Below are positions 26,801-34,086 of a stretch of 64,000 nucleotides of DNA, piece by piece (the first letter of the stretch is position 1; every line of letters begins with the position of its first letter). The DNA comes from Brevibacillus choshinensis. GTDB lineage: Bacteria > Bacillota > Bacilli > Brevibacillales > Brevibacillaceae. The notes beneath the pieces were generated by a model. It saw only the letters and a program-made list of their open reading frames with translations. It ran no database searches and was not told the DNA's origin. The translations under genes and the position numbers were made by a program. The DNA lies in NCBI RefSeq assembly GCF_016811915.1, contig NZ_CP069127.1:2951001-3015000 (forward strand), in the 5' to 3' direction.

Positions 26801-27508
26801 GTTAACAAAAAAGCAGAAGTCGTGACCGTATATCAGAAGGATTACACGCCAGACCCTGCTGTATCGGCGATCATCCAGAAGTACGAAGATCAGATTGCTC
26901 CGATCAAAGCGGAAGTCGTCGGTGAATCCTCCGCAGCATTGCCGAAAGGATATCCTTCTGTTTCGGAAGATCAAGGTGACATTGCACTTGGAAATTTAAT
27001 CGCGGATGGAATGAAGCAGGCGATGGATGCAGATTTTGCTATGATGAATGGCGGTGGTGTCCGTGCGGATCTCCCAGCAGGTAATGTTACATTCGGCGAT
27101 TTGTTCGCGATTCAGCCGTTTGGAAATGTGCTCAACAAGGTGAAATTAAGCGGCGCGGATTTAGAGACGGTACTGAACAACCAAATCACTGACAGAGGTC
27201 TTGATTTCCATATCTCCGGTTTTACTTACACGTATACCTATGACAGCACGGCAAAAACAGGGAAAGTAGTGGACATCTTTTTGCCGGATGGAAGCAAGAT
27301 CGATAAAAGCAAAGAATATAGCGTGGTTGTGAATAACTATATGTACGGCAATGTGAAGTATGGAATTGGCACGTTAGGAACAGATCTTGAGGTGGGGCCA
27401 GAAGATTTACCAGCAACGGTTGATTTTGTAAAATCACTGCCCAAGCCATTTGGTTATAAAGTGGAAGGCAGAATCCAAAAAGTGATGGCTCCAGTGGCGA
27501 CGCCGTAA
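23855..27508 (+). CDS. yfkN: Secreted bifunctional 2',3'-cyclic-nucleotide phosphodiesterase/5'-nucleotidase (YfkN-like)
   Basis: This 1217-residue exported enzyme has a signal peptide (residues 1-34, ending near SPISAEG) and two complete metallophosphatase/nucleotidase units. Unit 1 (about 70-670) is CpdB-like, with METTDIHTNLL, DNGDLIQGSPLG, TLGNHEFNYGLDF and a C-terminal nucleotidase domain (TNNYRAGGGGNFPG). Unit 2 (about 715-1210) is UshA/5'-nucleotidase-like, with LLGLNDLHGQLD, VGDMIGGSP, TLGNHEFDEGIAEL and AHNHVF. It would strip phosphate from extracellular nucleotides. B. subtilis YfkN is longer and has a C-terminal wall-sorting signal; none is seen here, so this form is probably released. 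The start follows aaagggtgat. Confidence 0.92.
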   Translation: MKKRGKMSANRILTTTLAVSLFATPMFSSPISAEGTGALKDKPNQQLDPDSNSSQPGSNQHSENENSRFKLRIMETTDIHTNLLNYDYFKNTVSEKIGLAKTATLINQARNEVKNSVLVDNGDLIQGSPLGTFQAKIDPLKDGEVHPAIQAMNLMHYDMATLGNHEFNYGLDFLDEVYDDAQFPFVNANVYVDDHDNNPGNDRNKYTPYQILNKKIIDESGKTKVIKIGYIGFVPPQINEWDKSNLDGKIITKNIVETAQKFVPEMRKKGADLVIAMAHTGFSGNESNTEDAVYALSRVQGIDAITFSHTHKLFPAKTEAALDGLFLGPDKKPLPGVDNAKGTINGVPAVQAGYGGGSLGLIDLTIAKEKGKWKVVDSQSSTRETWATDPKDPKKIISSVEADPAVVNAVQAVHEDTISYVNTPIGKTTDDIYSYFALVQDDPSIQVVTNAQKWYVEKYIAASKPQYKDLPILSVGAPFKAGRNGVEEYTEIKKGDLTIRSAGDLYLYDNTLKAVKVKGSVVKEWLEMSAGMFNQIDAAKTEEQQLLNPAFPVFNFDVIDGVHYQIDVTKPAKYDTAGKLINPDSSRVVNLNFNGKPIDPSQDFIVVTNNYRAGGGGNFPGVKGSELVVDSADENRQILMDYISGMKEIVPTADQNWSLTPIAEPVHVTFTTSPKAAAYLEEGSNITYLDRLDDKGFGIFEIKLGGSATTPGEKVKVQLLGLNDLHGQLDTDTKVGTQLAGSMEYTAAAIKQHEAENPNTLLVEVGDMIGGSPLISAQFQDEPTVEVMEAMGYDVGTLGNHEFDEGIAELQRMIHGGEHSKGTKGYDGINFPIVAANAFDTSTGKLITDPYVVKEVGGVKIGFIGVVTQETPNMIVRKGNEALKITDEVEAINQYTEELKKQGIKAIVVLAHNPATQTGKADLYDATDIAEKVDDEVDVIFAAHNHVFVNKEVDNKLIVEAYSYGSAFSDVDLEIDPLTGDIVNKKAEVVTVYQKDYTPDPAVSAIIQKYEDQIAPIKAEVVGESSAALPKGYPSVSEDQGDIALGNLIADGMKQAMDADFAMMNGGGVRADLPAGNVTFGDLFAIQPFGNVLNKVKLSGADLETVLNNQITDRGLDFHISGFTYTYTYDSTAKTGKVVDIFLPDGSKIDKSKEYSVVVNNYMYGNVKYGIGTLGTDLEVGPEDLPATVDFVKSLPKPFGYKVEGRIQKVMAPVATP

Positions 27509-27536
27509 ATTCCGTTTGTCCATGCTTGGTAATTGT

Positions 27537-27580
27537 AAGAGGACCTCCCGAGGCTTTGCCTTTGGGTGTCCTCTTTGTTT
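27537..27580 (+). terminator. Rho-independent terminator
   Basis: AAGAGGAC pairs with GTCCTCTT around a 23-base inner region with further CCCGAGGC/GCCTTTGGG pairing, followed by T-rich sequence. Confidence 0.7.
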
Positions 27581-27714
27581 ATTCGGATATTTGGCTGTGA
27601 TAATAGGGCGATTGTTTGGAGACACGTGACCAAATCCTGGCGCTCTTCATAATGTAATTTGGGCACTTGGAATCGTGTCCGATACGTAGTGAATGGAACT
27701 AGGGGTGTCGTGAT

Positions 27715-28908
27715 ATGGAAAATGAAAGCCGGAATGAATATATACCGCAGCCGATAAGGAACGATGGTGCCGGTTGGTGGGATTTTGGTCCACGGGACGT
27801 TATGCGAGACCTGGAGAACCCCGACATGCTTGTTTCACCCGTCACCGATGCTGGCTCGTTGCCCAATATGAGGTTCTCTTTCTCCGACGCACATATGCAG
27901 TTAAATCAAGGCGGCTGGTCAAGGGAAGTGACGGTGAGAGAGTTGCCGATAGCGACCACGATTGCTGGGGTGAATATGGCTCTGACTCCCGGTGGTGTGC
28001 GTGAGTTGCATTGGCATCAACAAGCGGAATGGGCGATCATGCTTGTGGGGCGAGCACGAATTACATCAGTCGACCAGAATGGGAGGAACTTCATTGCAGA
28101 CGTAGGCGTGGGCGACCTATGGTACTTCCCTCCCGGAATTCCGCATTCGATTCAAGGGCTGGAAGAAGGGTGCGAGTTTTTGCTCGCCTTCCCCGACGGC
28201 AGTTTCTCCGACCTCAATACTTTATCGATCTCCGATTGGTTCGCACATACGCCAAAGGGAGTACTATCAGCGAATTTCGGTGTTCCACCAAGTGCTTTTG
28301 CCCATAATCCGAACCATCAGGTATACATTTTCCAAGGAACCATTCCCGGTCCACTCGAAAATCAGCAGGTACCAGACCCGTACGGAACCGTACCAAAAAC
28401 CTTTACACATCGGCTGCTCGCACAAGAGCCGATTGTAACTCCGGGTGGGAGTACCGTGCGTATCGTGGATTCAACAAACTTTCCTATATCGACTCAAATT
28501 GCCGCATCGTTACTGGAAATCAAACCGGGCGCAATGAGAGAAATGCATTGGCATCCCAATAATGATGAATGGCAATATTACATCTCTGGTAAGGCACGCA
28601 TGACCGTTTTTGCACCCAATGGTACGGCGCGTACTTTCGATTATCGTGCCGGTGATGTAGGTTATGTACCGAGAGCATTCGGTCATTATATCCAGAATAC
28701 TGGAAATCAAAGCGTATGGGCTTTGGAGATGTTCAAAAGTGACCGTTTTGAAGATGTTTCACTGAATCAGTGGATGTCGCTGACGCCTCATCAGCTGGTA
28801 CAACAGAACCTGCATGTAGGACCGGAATTAATGAACGCTTTGCGAAAAGAAAAACAATTCATTGTAGAGTATCCGTCATTTTCTTTTAGCCAGATAAAGG
28901 GGAGATAA
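27715..28908 (+). CDS. oxdC: Bicupin oxalate decarboxylase-family protein with atypical lid
   Basis: This 397-residue protein has two cupin domains. Metal ligands are complete in both: [10 protein letters not shown] with GIPHS in the N-terminal cupin, and [11 protein letters not shown] with FGHYIQ in the C-terminal cupin. The overall match is to manganese oxalate decarboxylases (oxalate to formate and carbon dioxide). The catalytic lid of B. subtilis OxdC reads SENS and its Glu is the proton donor; here the same position reads SDLN (residues 165-168). Lid changes in OxdC shift activity toward oxalate oxidase, so oxidase or mixed activity is possible. No signal peptide; a spore-coat location, as for OxdD, is possible but unproven. 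Monocistronic. Confidence 0.85.
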   Translation: MENESRNEYIPQPIRNDGAGWWDFGPRDVMRDLENPDMLVSPVTDAGSLPNMRFSFSDAHMQLNQGGWSREVTVRELPIATTIAGVNMALTPGGVRELHWHQQAEWAIMLVGRARITSVDQNGRNFIADVGVGDLWYFPPGIPHSIQGLEEGCEFLLAFPDGSFSDLNTLSISDWFAHTPKGVLSANFGVPPSAFAHNPNHQVYIFQGTIPGPLENQQVPDPYGTVPKTFTHRLLAQEPIVTPGGSTVRIVDSTNFPISTQIAASLLEIKPGAMREMHWHPNNDEWQYYISGKARMTVFAPNGTARTFDYRAGDVGYVPRAFGHYIQNTGNQSVWALEMFKSDRFEDVSLNQWMSLTPHQLVQQNLHVGPELMNALRKEKQFIVEYPSFSFSQIKGR

Positions 28909-28923
28909 GGACATCGGCATGAA

Positions 28924-28956
28924 AAGCTCTCCATTATAATTGGAGAGCTTTTTTCC
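28924..28956 (+). terminator. Rho-independent terminator
   Basis: AAGCTCTCCA pairs with TGGAGAGCTT, a 10-bp perfect stem, followed by TTTT. It ends the oxalate decarboxylase gene. Confidence 0.85.
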
Positions 28957-28970
28957 GGTTCCCAATCATT

Positions 28971-28993
28971 AAAAAAGGCGGCACAATTGCCGC
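28971..28993 (-). terminator. Terminator of the YjcZ-like gene
   Basis: On the reverse strand GCGGC-aattgt-GCCGC is followed by six T, 18 bases after the stop codon of the small sporulation peptide gene. Confidence 0.75.
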
Positions 28994-29010
28994 AAATTCA
29001 TAATAAAAAG

Positions 29011-29091
29011 TTAATCACAGGTACTAGCAACAATGGCTAAGAGAACGAAAAGAACCAAGACTAAAGCAAAATTATCATCAAAAAAACCCAT
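29011..29091 (-). CDS. YjcZ-family small sporulation peptide (26 aa)
   Basis: A 26-codon reverse-strand gene encodes MGFFDDNFALVLV followed by LFVLLAIVASTCD: a short polar head, one membrane-spanning hydrophobic helix and a tiny tail. That is the composition and size of YjcZ/YczN-type sporulation peptides of Bacillales. The ribosome site aggggtgat sits 4 bases before the ATG and a clean terminator follows the stop, so both ends support a real gene. It is presumably made in the mother cell or forespore during sporulation; its exact role in the family is not known. Confidence 0.8.
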   Translation of the reverse strand: MGFFDDNFALVLVLFVLLAIVASTCD

Positions 29092-29286
29092 TGATATCAC
29101 CCCTAAATGAGTTTGAGGAAATACCTCAAAAACAAGGTATGCAATCTCATGAACGATGTATAGACATCCCCCCAGGAAGGAACAATATAGGTTTTACTGG
29201 TTTCAGTTAGCAGGAGCGATTCGTTGAACCGTACCAAACGTAACAGGTGGTTATCATGGGGTTGCTTAACGCAATTATGTAAAAGA

Positions 29287-29320
29287 GAAAAAGTGTAAGG
29301 AGAATACAATCACCTTACAC
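29287..29320 (-). terminator. Terminator of the PLDc_N-type gene
   Basis: Reverse strand: GTGTAAGG pairs with CCTTACAC (8 bp) and is followed by a T run, 8 bases after the small membrane protein gene. Confidence 0.7.
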
Positions 29321-29327
29321 TCTCGAA

Positions 29328-29534
29328 TTAATCTTTTCGAATTACTAAATATACGATTAAACCAATGATTGGGAAAAACAATAAAGCCACTAGAACGATT
29401 ATAGAAAATTCTTTGCTGTTCCCTCTTTGACGTGAATCGCGATACGCCCAGATACTGATCAAAATGTTAATCAAGTTTAGAGCCAATATGAACAGAAAGG
29501 GAAGTAAAACACTTATACCACCCATGTCGATCAA
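29328..29534 (-). CDS. Small PLDc_N-type membrane protein
   Basis: This 68-residue protein has two hydrophobic helices separated by a short charged loop: VLLPFLFILALNLINILISIW, then AYRDSRQRGNSKEF, then IIVLVALLFFPIIGLIVYLVIRKD. The W-x-YRD-x-R-x-RG ... P-x-x-G-x-x-x-Y-x-x-x-R pattern is that of the phospholipase D-nuclease N-terminal (PLDc_N) membrane module, here as a stand-alone protein. Start TTG 29534 is favoured by agcaggtgg with 5-base spacing; GTG 29543 and ATG 29525 are alternatives. It has its own terminator. Function unknown. Confidence 0.65.
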   Translation of the reverse strand: MIDMGGISVLLPFLFILALNLINILISIWAYRDSRQRGNSKEFSIIVLVALLFFPIIGLIVYLVIRKD

Positions 29535-29605
29535 TGTTACCACCTGCTCTCAAAGATTGTGAAACATGTCAATCATACAACAAATGGATGTATTTGGAAA
29601 ATGAT

Positions 29606-30765
29606 TCACTGAAACGACATGATCCTATCGGGGTTATCAACTTTTTCTTGATCATTGCCTATAGGAAGATAAACAGTAAAGACAGTACCTTTATCAGTCT
29701 GACTCGCTACGCGGATGAATCCGCCGTGGGCTCTTACAAAAAGATGTGCGATGGATAACCCGAGCCCCGTACCGCCTGTATGCCGCGATCGCGCTTCGTC
29801 TACGCGATAGAATCGATCGAATAGATGCAGCAGATGTTCCGACGGTATTCCGATTCCGGTATCGATCACCGAAACACGTGCATAGAACGCGTCCCGATCA
29901 ATGACCCGATCCTCGATTTCAACCGTAATCTTCCCTCCATGTGGTGTGTAACGAATCGCATTGGTCAGCAAATTAAAGAAAACCTGCGTGATCCTCCTCG
30001 CATCGACCATCACGGTAAGCGGCCTCGAAATGGTAGAAAGCTGAAATTCTAAACCGTTTTCTTCCGCCTCGAATTTCAAGTCGTCCACGATTCGTGCTAG
30101 GTGCACCGTCAGATCGAGCGGTTTGCGATCGAGCGACAGCCGACCGGCTTCTGCCAACGACAAGACATGAAGATCGTCTACAAGCATGCTCATTCGGATC
30201 ACTTCATCATGAATCCGAAGCAGCATTTCCGGCGGGACATGCTGACCGGCCTGCTGATAATTCTCTAGTTTGAGCTGCATAATGGATAGCGGCGTGCGAA
30301 GTTCGTGAGCAACATCGGCCACCAATCTTCTGCGGACTTCTTCGGCTTCGCGCAGTCGAAACGTCATGTCATTGAAGGTTTGGCGACTTTCCCATACTCA
30401 TCTTTCGTGTCTACAGGTACTTTGACGTTTAGGTCGCCCTGCGTCACGCGCTCTATGGCAGCTATCAGTTTTTTGAGCGGAAGGGTCAGAACACCCGATA
30501 TCCAAAAACTGAAGGACAACCCGATCGCAACAAAAATGAACATTCGAAGAAACACGTTCAGCTCCATTTTTTCAAGGACATACGTTTTTAAGATTTCGAT
30601 TTGCTCTTCGGGCTTCGCGCTCAAATAGTTGGTGTCGATTTGTTCCTTTTGAAATTGATCGAACAAGCCGCCTGTGTAAACTTGTGTTGTAAGGGAGATG
30701 ATGTTTCCTACAATGAGCAAAAGCAGTCCCATCGCAAATATTTTCATCCGGACCGTCATCTTCAT
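29606..30765 (-). pseudogene. Two-component sensor histidine kinase, one-base frameshift
   Basis: Two frames make one kinase of about 386 residues. The upstream frame (30765-30364) has a membrane helix, a short extracellular region, a second helix (MFIFVAIGLSFSFWISGVL) and most of a HAMP linker (GDLNVKVPVDTKDEYGKVA). The downstream frame (from 30367) begins MTFRLREAEE and carries the H box DVAHELRTPLSIMQ, N box NLLTNAIRYTPHGG, DTGIGIPSEH and GGTGLGLSIAH. One extra T in the T3 run at 30379-30381 restores KTFNDMTFRL. The frames overlap by ATGA, so coupled translation of two halves is conceivable, but a broken HAMP argues against design. It overlaps the response regulator gene by 4 bases. Confidence 0.8.
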
Positions 30766-31448
30766 GAACGTTCACCGAATCGGTAACCGAAGCCATAAAC
30801 CGTTTGAATATATCGAGGATTGGCAGGATCGTCTCCAAGTTTGCGGCGAAGATTCCGAATATGGGAATCCATCGTTCTTTCGTATCCCAAGTACTCATCC
30901 GCTAAAGCAGCCTTTAACAATTGCAAACGGCTAAATACAACTCCGGGACGACCCGCCAGTGTGAACAAAATTTTGAATTCCGTAGGGGTCAATTGGATCT
31001 CCTGGCCGTCTTTGAATACCTTGCATTTGGCCTCGGAAATGATTAAGTTGTCTCTTTCCAAGAACATCGACCTGTCTTCTGGCCCGCGTAAACGGCGAAG
31101 CAAAGCTCGGATGCGCGACGCGAGTTCTCGCAAGCTGAAAGGCTTCGTCAAATAATCATCCGCACCGATTTCCAGCCCTACAATTTTATCCGACTCGTCT
31201 GTTCTTGCCGTGACCATAATAATGCCGCATTGCGAAGTTTGCCTGATTTCACGGCATACGTCTATGCCGCTTTTCTCAGGGAGCATCCAGTCGAGCACGA
31301 TGATATCTGGCCGCTCAGACCGGGCGATCGTTAACGCTTCTTTTCCAGTACGGGCGCTCAATACCTGAAACCCTTCACGCTGCAGAAAAGTGAGCATCTC
31401 CTCAAGCATGCCCGGTTCGTCCTCCACAAGCAACAATTTCGCATCCAT
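30762..31448 (-). CDS. OmpR/PhoB-family response regulator
   Basis: This 228-residue regulator has a receiver domain with VEDEP, the phospho-acceptor Asp in IVLDWMLPEKSG, MVTART and YLTKPFS. The C-terminal winged helix contains LTPTEFKILFTLAGRPGVVFSR and RTMDSHIRNLRRKLGDDP ... VYGFGYRFGE. The frame opens further upstream (31481), but ATG 31448 matches family starts (MDAKLLLVEDE). It is the first gene of the pair with the histidine kinase. The DUF6223 gene is divergent from it at 196 bases and is a candidate target. Confidence 0.88.
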   Translation of the reverse strand: MDAKLLLVEDEPGMLEEMLTFLQREGFQVLSARTGKEALTIARSERPDIIVLDWMLPEKSGIDVCREIRQTSQCGIIMVTARTDESDKIVGLEIGADDYLTKPFSLRELASRIRALLRRLRGPEDRSMFLERDNLIISEAKCKVFKDGQEIQLTPTEFKILFTLAGRPGVVFSRLQLLKAALADEYLGYERTMDSHIRNLRRKLGDDPANPRYIQTVYGFGYRFGERS

Positions 31449-31643
31449 TTCAATCACATCTTTCCATAAGAGTGAGTACATACCGCTTACGCAAAATTAT
31501 AACGGGATTTGACAGATTCTTGAAGGAATTCACACAAAGAGAGGAAGATATGCATAAGTTCTCGACATTTGTTGTGTAAACTGACTCTGAAATTAGCTGA
31601 TATCTATTCCGTTTGCAAAAACAATCAAGAGGAGTGATAACAA

Positions 31644-32048
31644 ATGAAAATGAGGGTAGTTTCAATCGTAATGCTAAGTGCATTTCTACTTGTCCCAACG
31701 ATTGCCTCTGCAGAAGTGACCAATGGCAATGCCGTATACGGATTAACCACCGGGCGACTTTGGGCCACGATGGATGCGGTGGTGGGGCTGATCAGCGCGG
31801 TCATCGGTGGGTTGTCTTTGGCACGCTCTGCTGGTCGTTTCGGCACTGGCTCAGGGAGACGCGGTGCCATCGTGGCCGCGGTGATGGCTCTGATCGTCAT
31901 CGTGTACGGTGGGCTGCACATGGTCAACTTCACCGGTGATTTCGGCACAGGGAGCGGGCGGGCCGGGGCTATCGTGGCGATCGTGATGGGGCTGATCGGC
32001 ATGGTACTCGCTGGGCTGACTTTGGCCCGCTCCCGCCGCACCAGTTGA
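31644..32048 (+). CDS. DUF6223-family membrane protein
   Basis: This 134-residue protein has a signal-type N-terminus (residues 1-23, ending IASAEV) and three hydrophobic segments. There is an internal duplication: LSLARSAGRFGTGSGRRGAIVAAVMALI and later TGDFGTGSGRAGAIVAIVMGLIG, ending LAGLTLARSRRTS. This architecture is that of DUF6223 proteins, most common in actinobacteria. The coding sequence is distinctly GC-rich after the signal region, unlike its flanks, which suggests transfer. The ribosome site is good (agaggagtgataac). It is divergent from the two-component system. Function unknown; an envelope-stress-type role would fit a regulator-adjacent membrane protein but is speculation. Confidence 0.65.
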   Translation: MKMRVVSIVMLSAFLLVPTIASAEVTNGNAVYGLTTGRLWATMDAVVGLISAVIGGLSLARSAGRFGTGSGRRGAIVAAVMALIVIVYGGLHMVNFTGDFGTGSGRAGAIVAIVMGLIGMVLAGLTLARSRRTS

Positions 32049-32149
32049 CCCGACCATAGCACCCAGTTTATTGTGGTTCCTTCCTTTCCCGGGCGTGAAT
32101 TCATTCATGCTGCTTTGTGAGAATTGTATAGCTGATCAAACACAAAATG

Positions 32150-32157
32150 GGCTGCCG
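32150..32157. repeat. Left arm of a hairpin split by the IS element
   Basis: GGCTGCCG here is the exact reverse complement of CGGCAGCC at 33832-33839 on the other side of the insertion. Removing the IS and one target copy leaves a 10-base loop, with A-rich sequence before and T-rich sequence after: a terminator for the DUF6223 gene. Confidence 0.65.
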
Positions 32158-32227
32158 GTGATATGATATGCTCCCTTTAAGTAGACAGGTGAAATAATGA
32201 AACCTGCTAATAAAGGGGAGCATTTTC

Positions 32228-32905
32228 ATGTCTAAAGTACAATTTACTGCGTCAGAAAAACTGGCCATCCTTCTGGAGATCGATAGCGGTCAGATTGGTG
32301 TTATGGCTGCTGCTAAAACATACGGTATTAGCAAAACAACCGTAGTGAAATGGCGACGGCGATATGAGGTGTACGGATACAAAGGGTTAGAGATTCAATC
32401 TTACAATAGAACTTACTCGGTGGAGCTTAAGCTTCAAGCCGTTCAAGATTATCTAACCGGTCATTACTCCCAATATGAAATCATCGATAAATATAAAATC
32501 GCCAGCCGCACCCAACTCAAGAATTGGGTAGACAAGTATAATGGTCATAGCAGCTTAAAATCGTATAACGAAGGAGCAAAAGCTATGACGAAAGGTCGGG
32601 CTACAACATGGCAGGAGCGAATTGACATCGTTCACTACTGTCTTGCACATAAACATGACTATCAGGAGACGGCGAGCCAGTATCAAGTGTCTTATCAACA
32701 AGTATACCAATGGGTCAAGAAATATGAGGATGGCGGGCTAGATGCCCTACAGGATCGTCGTGGTCGGAAGAAGCCTGTTGAAGAGCTAACTGAAACAGAG
32801 CAGGAAAAGATGGCGATGAAGAAGTTGGAGTATGAAAATGAGCGGCTTCGAGCGGAGATTGCTTTCTTAAAAAAGTTACAGGAATTCCAAAGGAGGCGAG
32901 TTTAA
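32228..32905 (+). CDS. IS3-family transposase OrfA
   Basis: This 225-residue protein contains repeated helix-turn-helix units (MAAAKTYGISKTTVVKWRRRYE; YEIIDKYKIASRTQLKNWVDKY; ETASQYQVSYQQVYQWVKKYE) and a C-terminal leucine-zipper helix (EKMAMKKLEYENERLRAEIAFLKKL). It binds the IS ends. Near its end the run TTAAAAAAG (about 32867-32876) is a -1 slippage site. Shifting there enters the orfB frame and yields the fused OrfAB transposase. Confidence 0.9.
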   Translation: MSKVQFTASEKLAILLEIDSGQIGVMAAAKTYGISKTTVVKWRRRYEVYGYKGLEIQSYNRTYSVELKLQAVQDYLTGHYSQYEIIDKYKIASRTQLKNWVDKYNGHSSLKSYNEGAKAMTKGRATTWQERIDIVHYCLAHKHDYQETASQYQVSYQQVYQWVKKYEDGGLDALQDRRGRKKPVEELTETEQEKMAMKKLEYENERLRAEIAFLKKLQEFQRRRV

Positions 32906-32919
32906 GGCAGCACCGACAG

Positions 32920-33780
32920 GTGCATGTTTATTTAGCAATCCAGTCCATTCAGCAGGAAGGAGAGTTTAGTCTACAGCTACTATGCGAAATTGCAGGGGTT
33001 CCACGGTCAAGTTATTACAAATGGCGTAACCACAAGCCTAGTTTGCGTGAACTGGAAAACCGACAACTGATTCAGGCTATGCTTTTACTCCATGAGCAGG
33101 TTGGGGGAATCTACGGGTATAGACGATTGACACTTCATTTACGCCGACAAACCAAACTGCGAATTAACCACAAGCGGATGAAACGCCTAATGAAGATGGC
33201 CGGTGTCCAATCGGTTATTCGTAGGAAGAGAAAGAAATATGCACGATCAACTCCTCAACATATTGCCGAGAATTTGTTAAACCGTGAGTTTCATGCAGCA
33301 GCACCAAACGAAAAGTGGGTAACGGATGTTACGGAATTCAAATACGGCAGTGGAAAGAAGGCCTATTTAAGCGCAATTCTGGATTTACATGACAACACGG
33401 TTGTCTCGTACGCTTTCGGTCATTCCAACAACAATGCCCTGGTAATTCGAACGGTGAAATCGGCCCTGCAAACGGTACGGGTAAACAAGCCTATGCTCCA
33501 CAGTGATCGGGGTTTCCAGTATACCTCTTCGAGGTTCAAAAGATTGTTTGGGCACGAAGTGGTCCAGAGCATGTCCCGAGTTGGCAGGTGTATCGATAAT
33601 GGTCCCATGGAAGCTTTCTGGGGAACACTGAAATGCGAGAAGTATTATTTGAATACATACAGTACCTTTGAGGAACTTGAAAAAGACATTAAGGACTACA
33701 TTTATTTCTACAATAACGAACGATTACAGGCAAAATTAGACGGCCTCAGTCCCATGGAATTCAGGACCAAGGCCGCTTAA
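32920..33780 (+). CDS. IS3-family transposase OrfB (DDE integrase)
   Basis: This 286-residue catalytic part has an HTH_21 region (YGYRRLTLHLRRQ) and an rve-type DDE core: first Asp in KWVTDVTEFKYG, second Asp in MLHSDRGFQYTS, Glu in PMEAFWGTLKCEKYY. The first usable start is GTG 32920, with no well-placed ribosome site, so expression is expected mainly through -1 frameshifting from orfA. The open OrfB frame runs back into the orfA slippery run. Confidence 0.9.
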   Translation: MHVYLAIQSIQQEGEFSLQLLCEIAGVPRSSYYKWRNHKPSLRELENRQLIQAMLLLHEQVGGIYGYRRLTLHLRRQTKLRINHKRMKRLMKMAGVQSVIRRKRKKYARSTPQHIAENLLNREFHAAAPNEKWVTDVTEFKYGSGKKAYLSAILDLHDNTVVSYAFGHSNNNALVIRTVKSALQTVRVNKPMLHSDRGFQYTSSRFKRLFGHEVVQSMSRVGRCIDNGPMEAFWGTLKCEKYYLNTYSTFEELEKDIKDYIYFYNNERLQAKLDGLSPMEFRTKAA

Positions 33781-33825
33781 CCGGTTTTTATTATTTGTAA
33801 TGTCTACTTGACGGGGTGCAGTTCA

Positions 33826-34086
33826 ATAAATCGGCAGCCTTGTTTCGCGCTCTGGCATTGGTGAACAGTTCCTAACCTGTCATAAAAGGCCACGAGATCA
33901 CTACACGTATAGAAGGAACATAAAATGAATGCTCCATGTTCATCGTGCCTGTTGATTTTGTGATCTGATTAAACAATTCAAATACATCGCCTACGAATAC
34001 AGGTATATTTCAGTCCATTACCAGCACAATAAGCATGATTGCTTGATTCCATGTATAGCTGGTCTTGGAGGGAGGAGGCGGCGAAC
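33826..34086. other. Short gene-free stretch after the IS element
   Basis: It contains the right arm of the split hairpin (33832-33839) and the upstream region of the cation transporter gene. No ORF with coding character is seen. Confidence 0.5.

Larger units (their letters stand above)
32164..33825 (+). mobile_element. IS3-family insertion sequence (IS150 group-like), about 1662 bp
   Basis: The ends are imperfect inverted repeats. Left TGATATGCTCCC-TTTAAGTAGACA matches the complement of the right end, TGAACTGCACCCCGTCAAGTAGACA. Both start with TG, as is usual for IS3, and are flanked by a 3-bp direct repeat ATA (32161-32163 and 33826-33828). It holds orfA and orfB in the IS3 arrangement with a slippery A run before the end of orfA. 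Both frames look intact, so it may still be active. Confidence 0.9.

Noticed and set aside
29103..29309. 68-residue reverse frame between the two small membrane genes
   Set aside because: It covers the terminator of the PLDc_N-type gene and the upstream region of the YjcZ-like gene, and has no coding signature.
32860..32905. Apparent frameshift between the two transposase frames
   Set aside because: The -1 slippage at an A run is the normal expression mechanism of IS3-family elements, not a defect.
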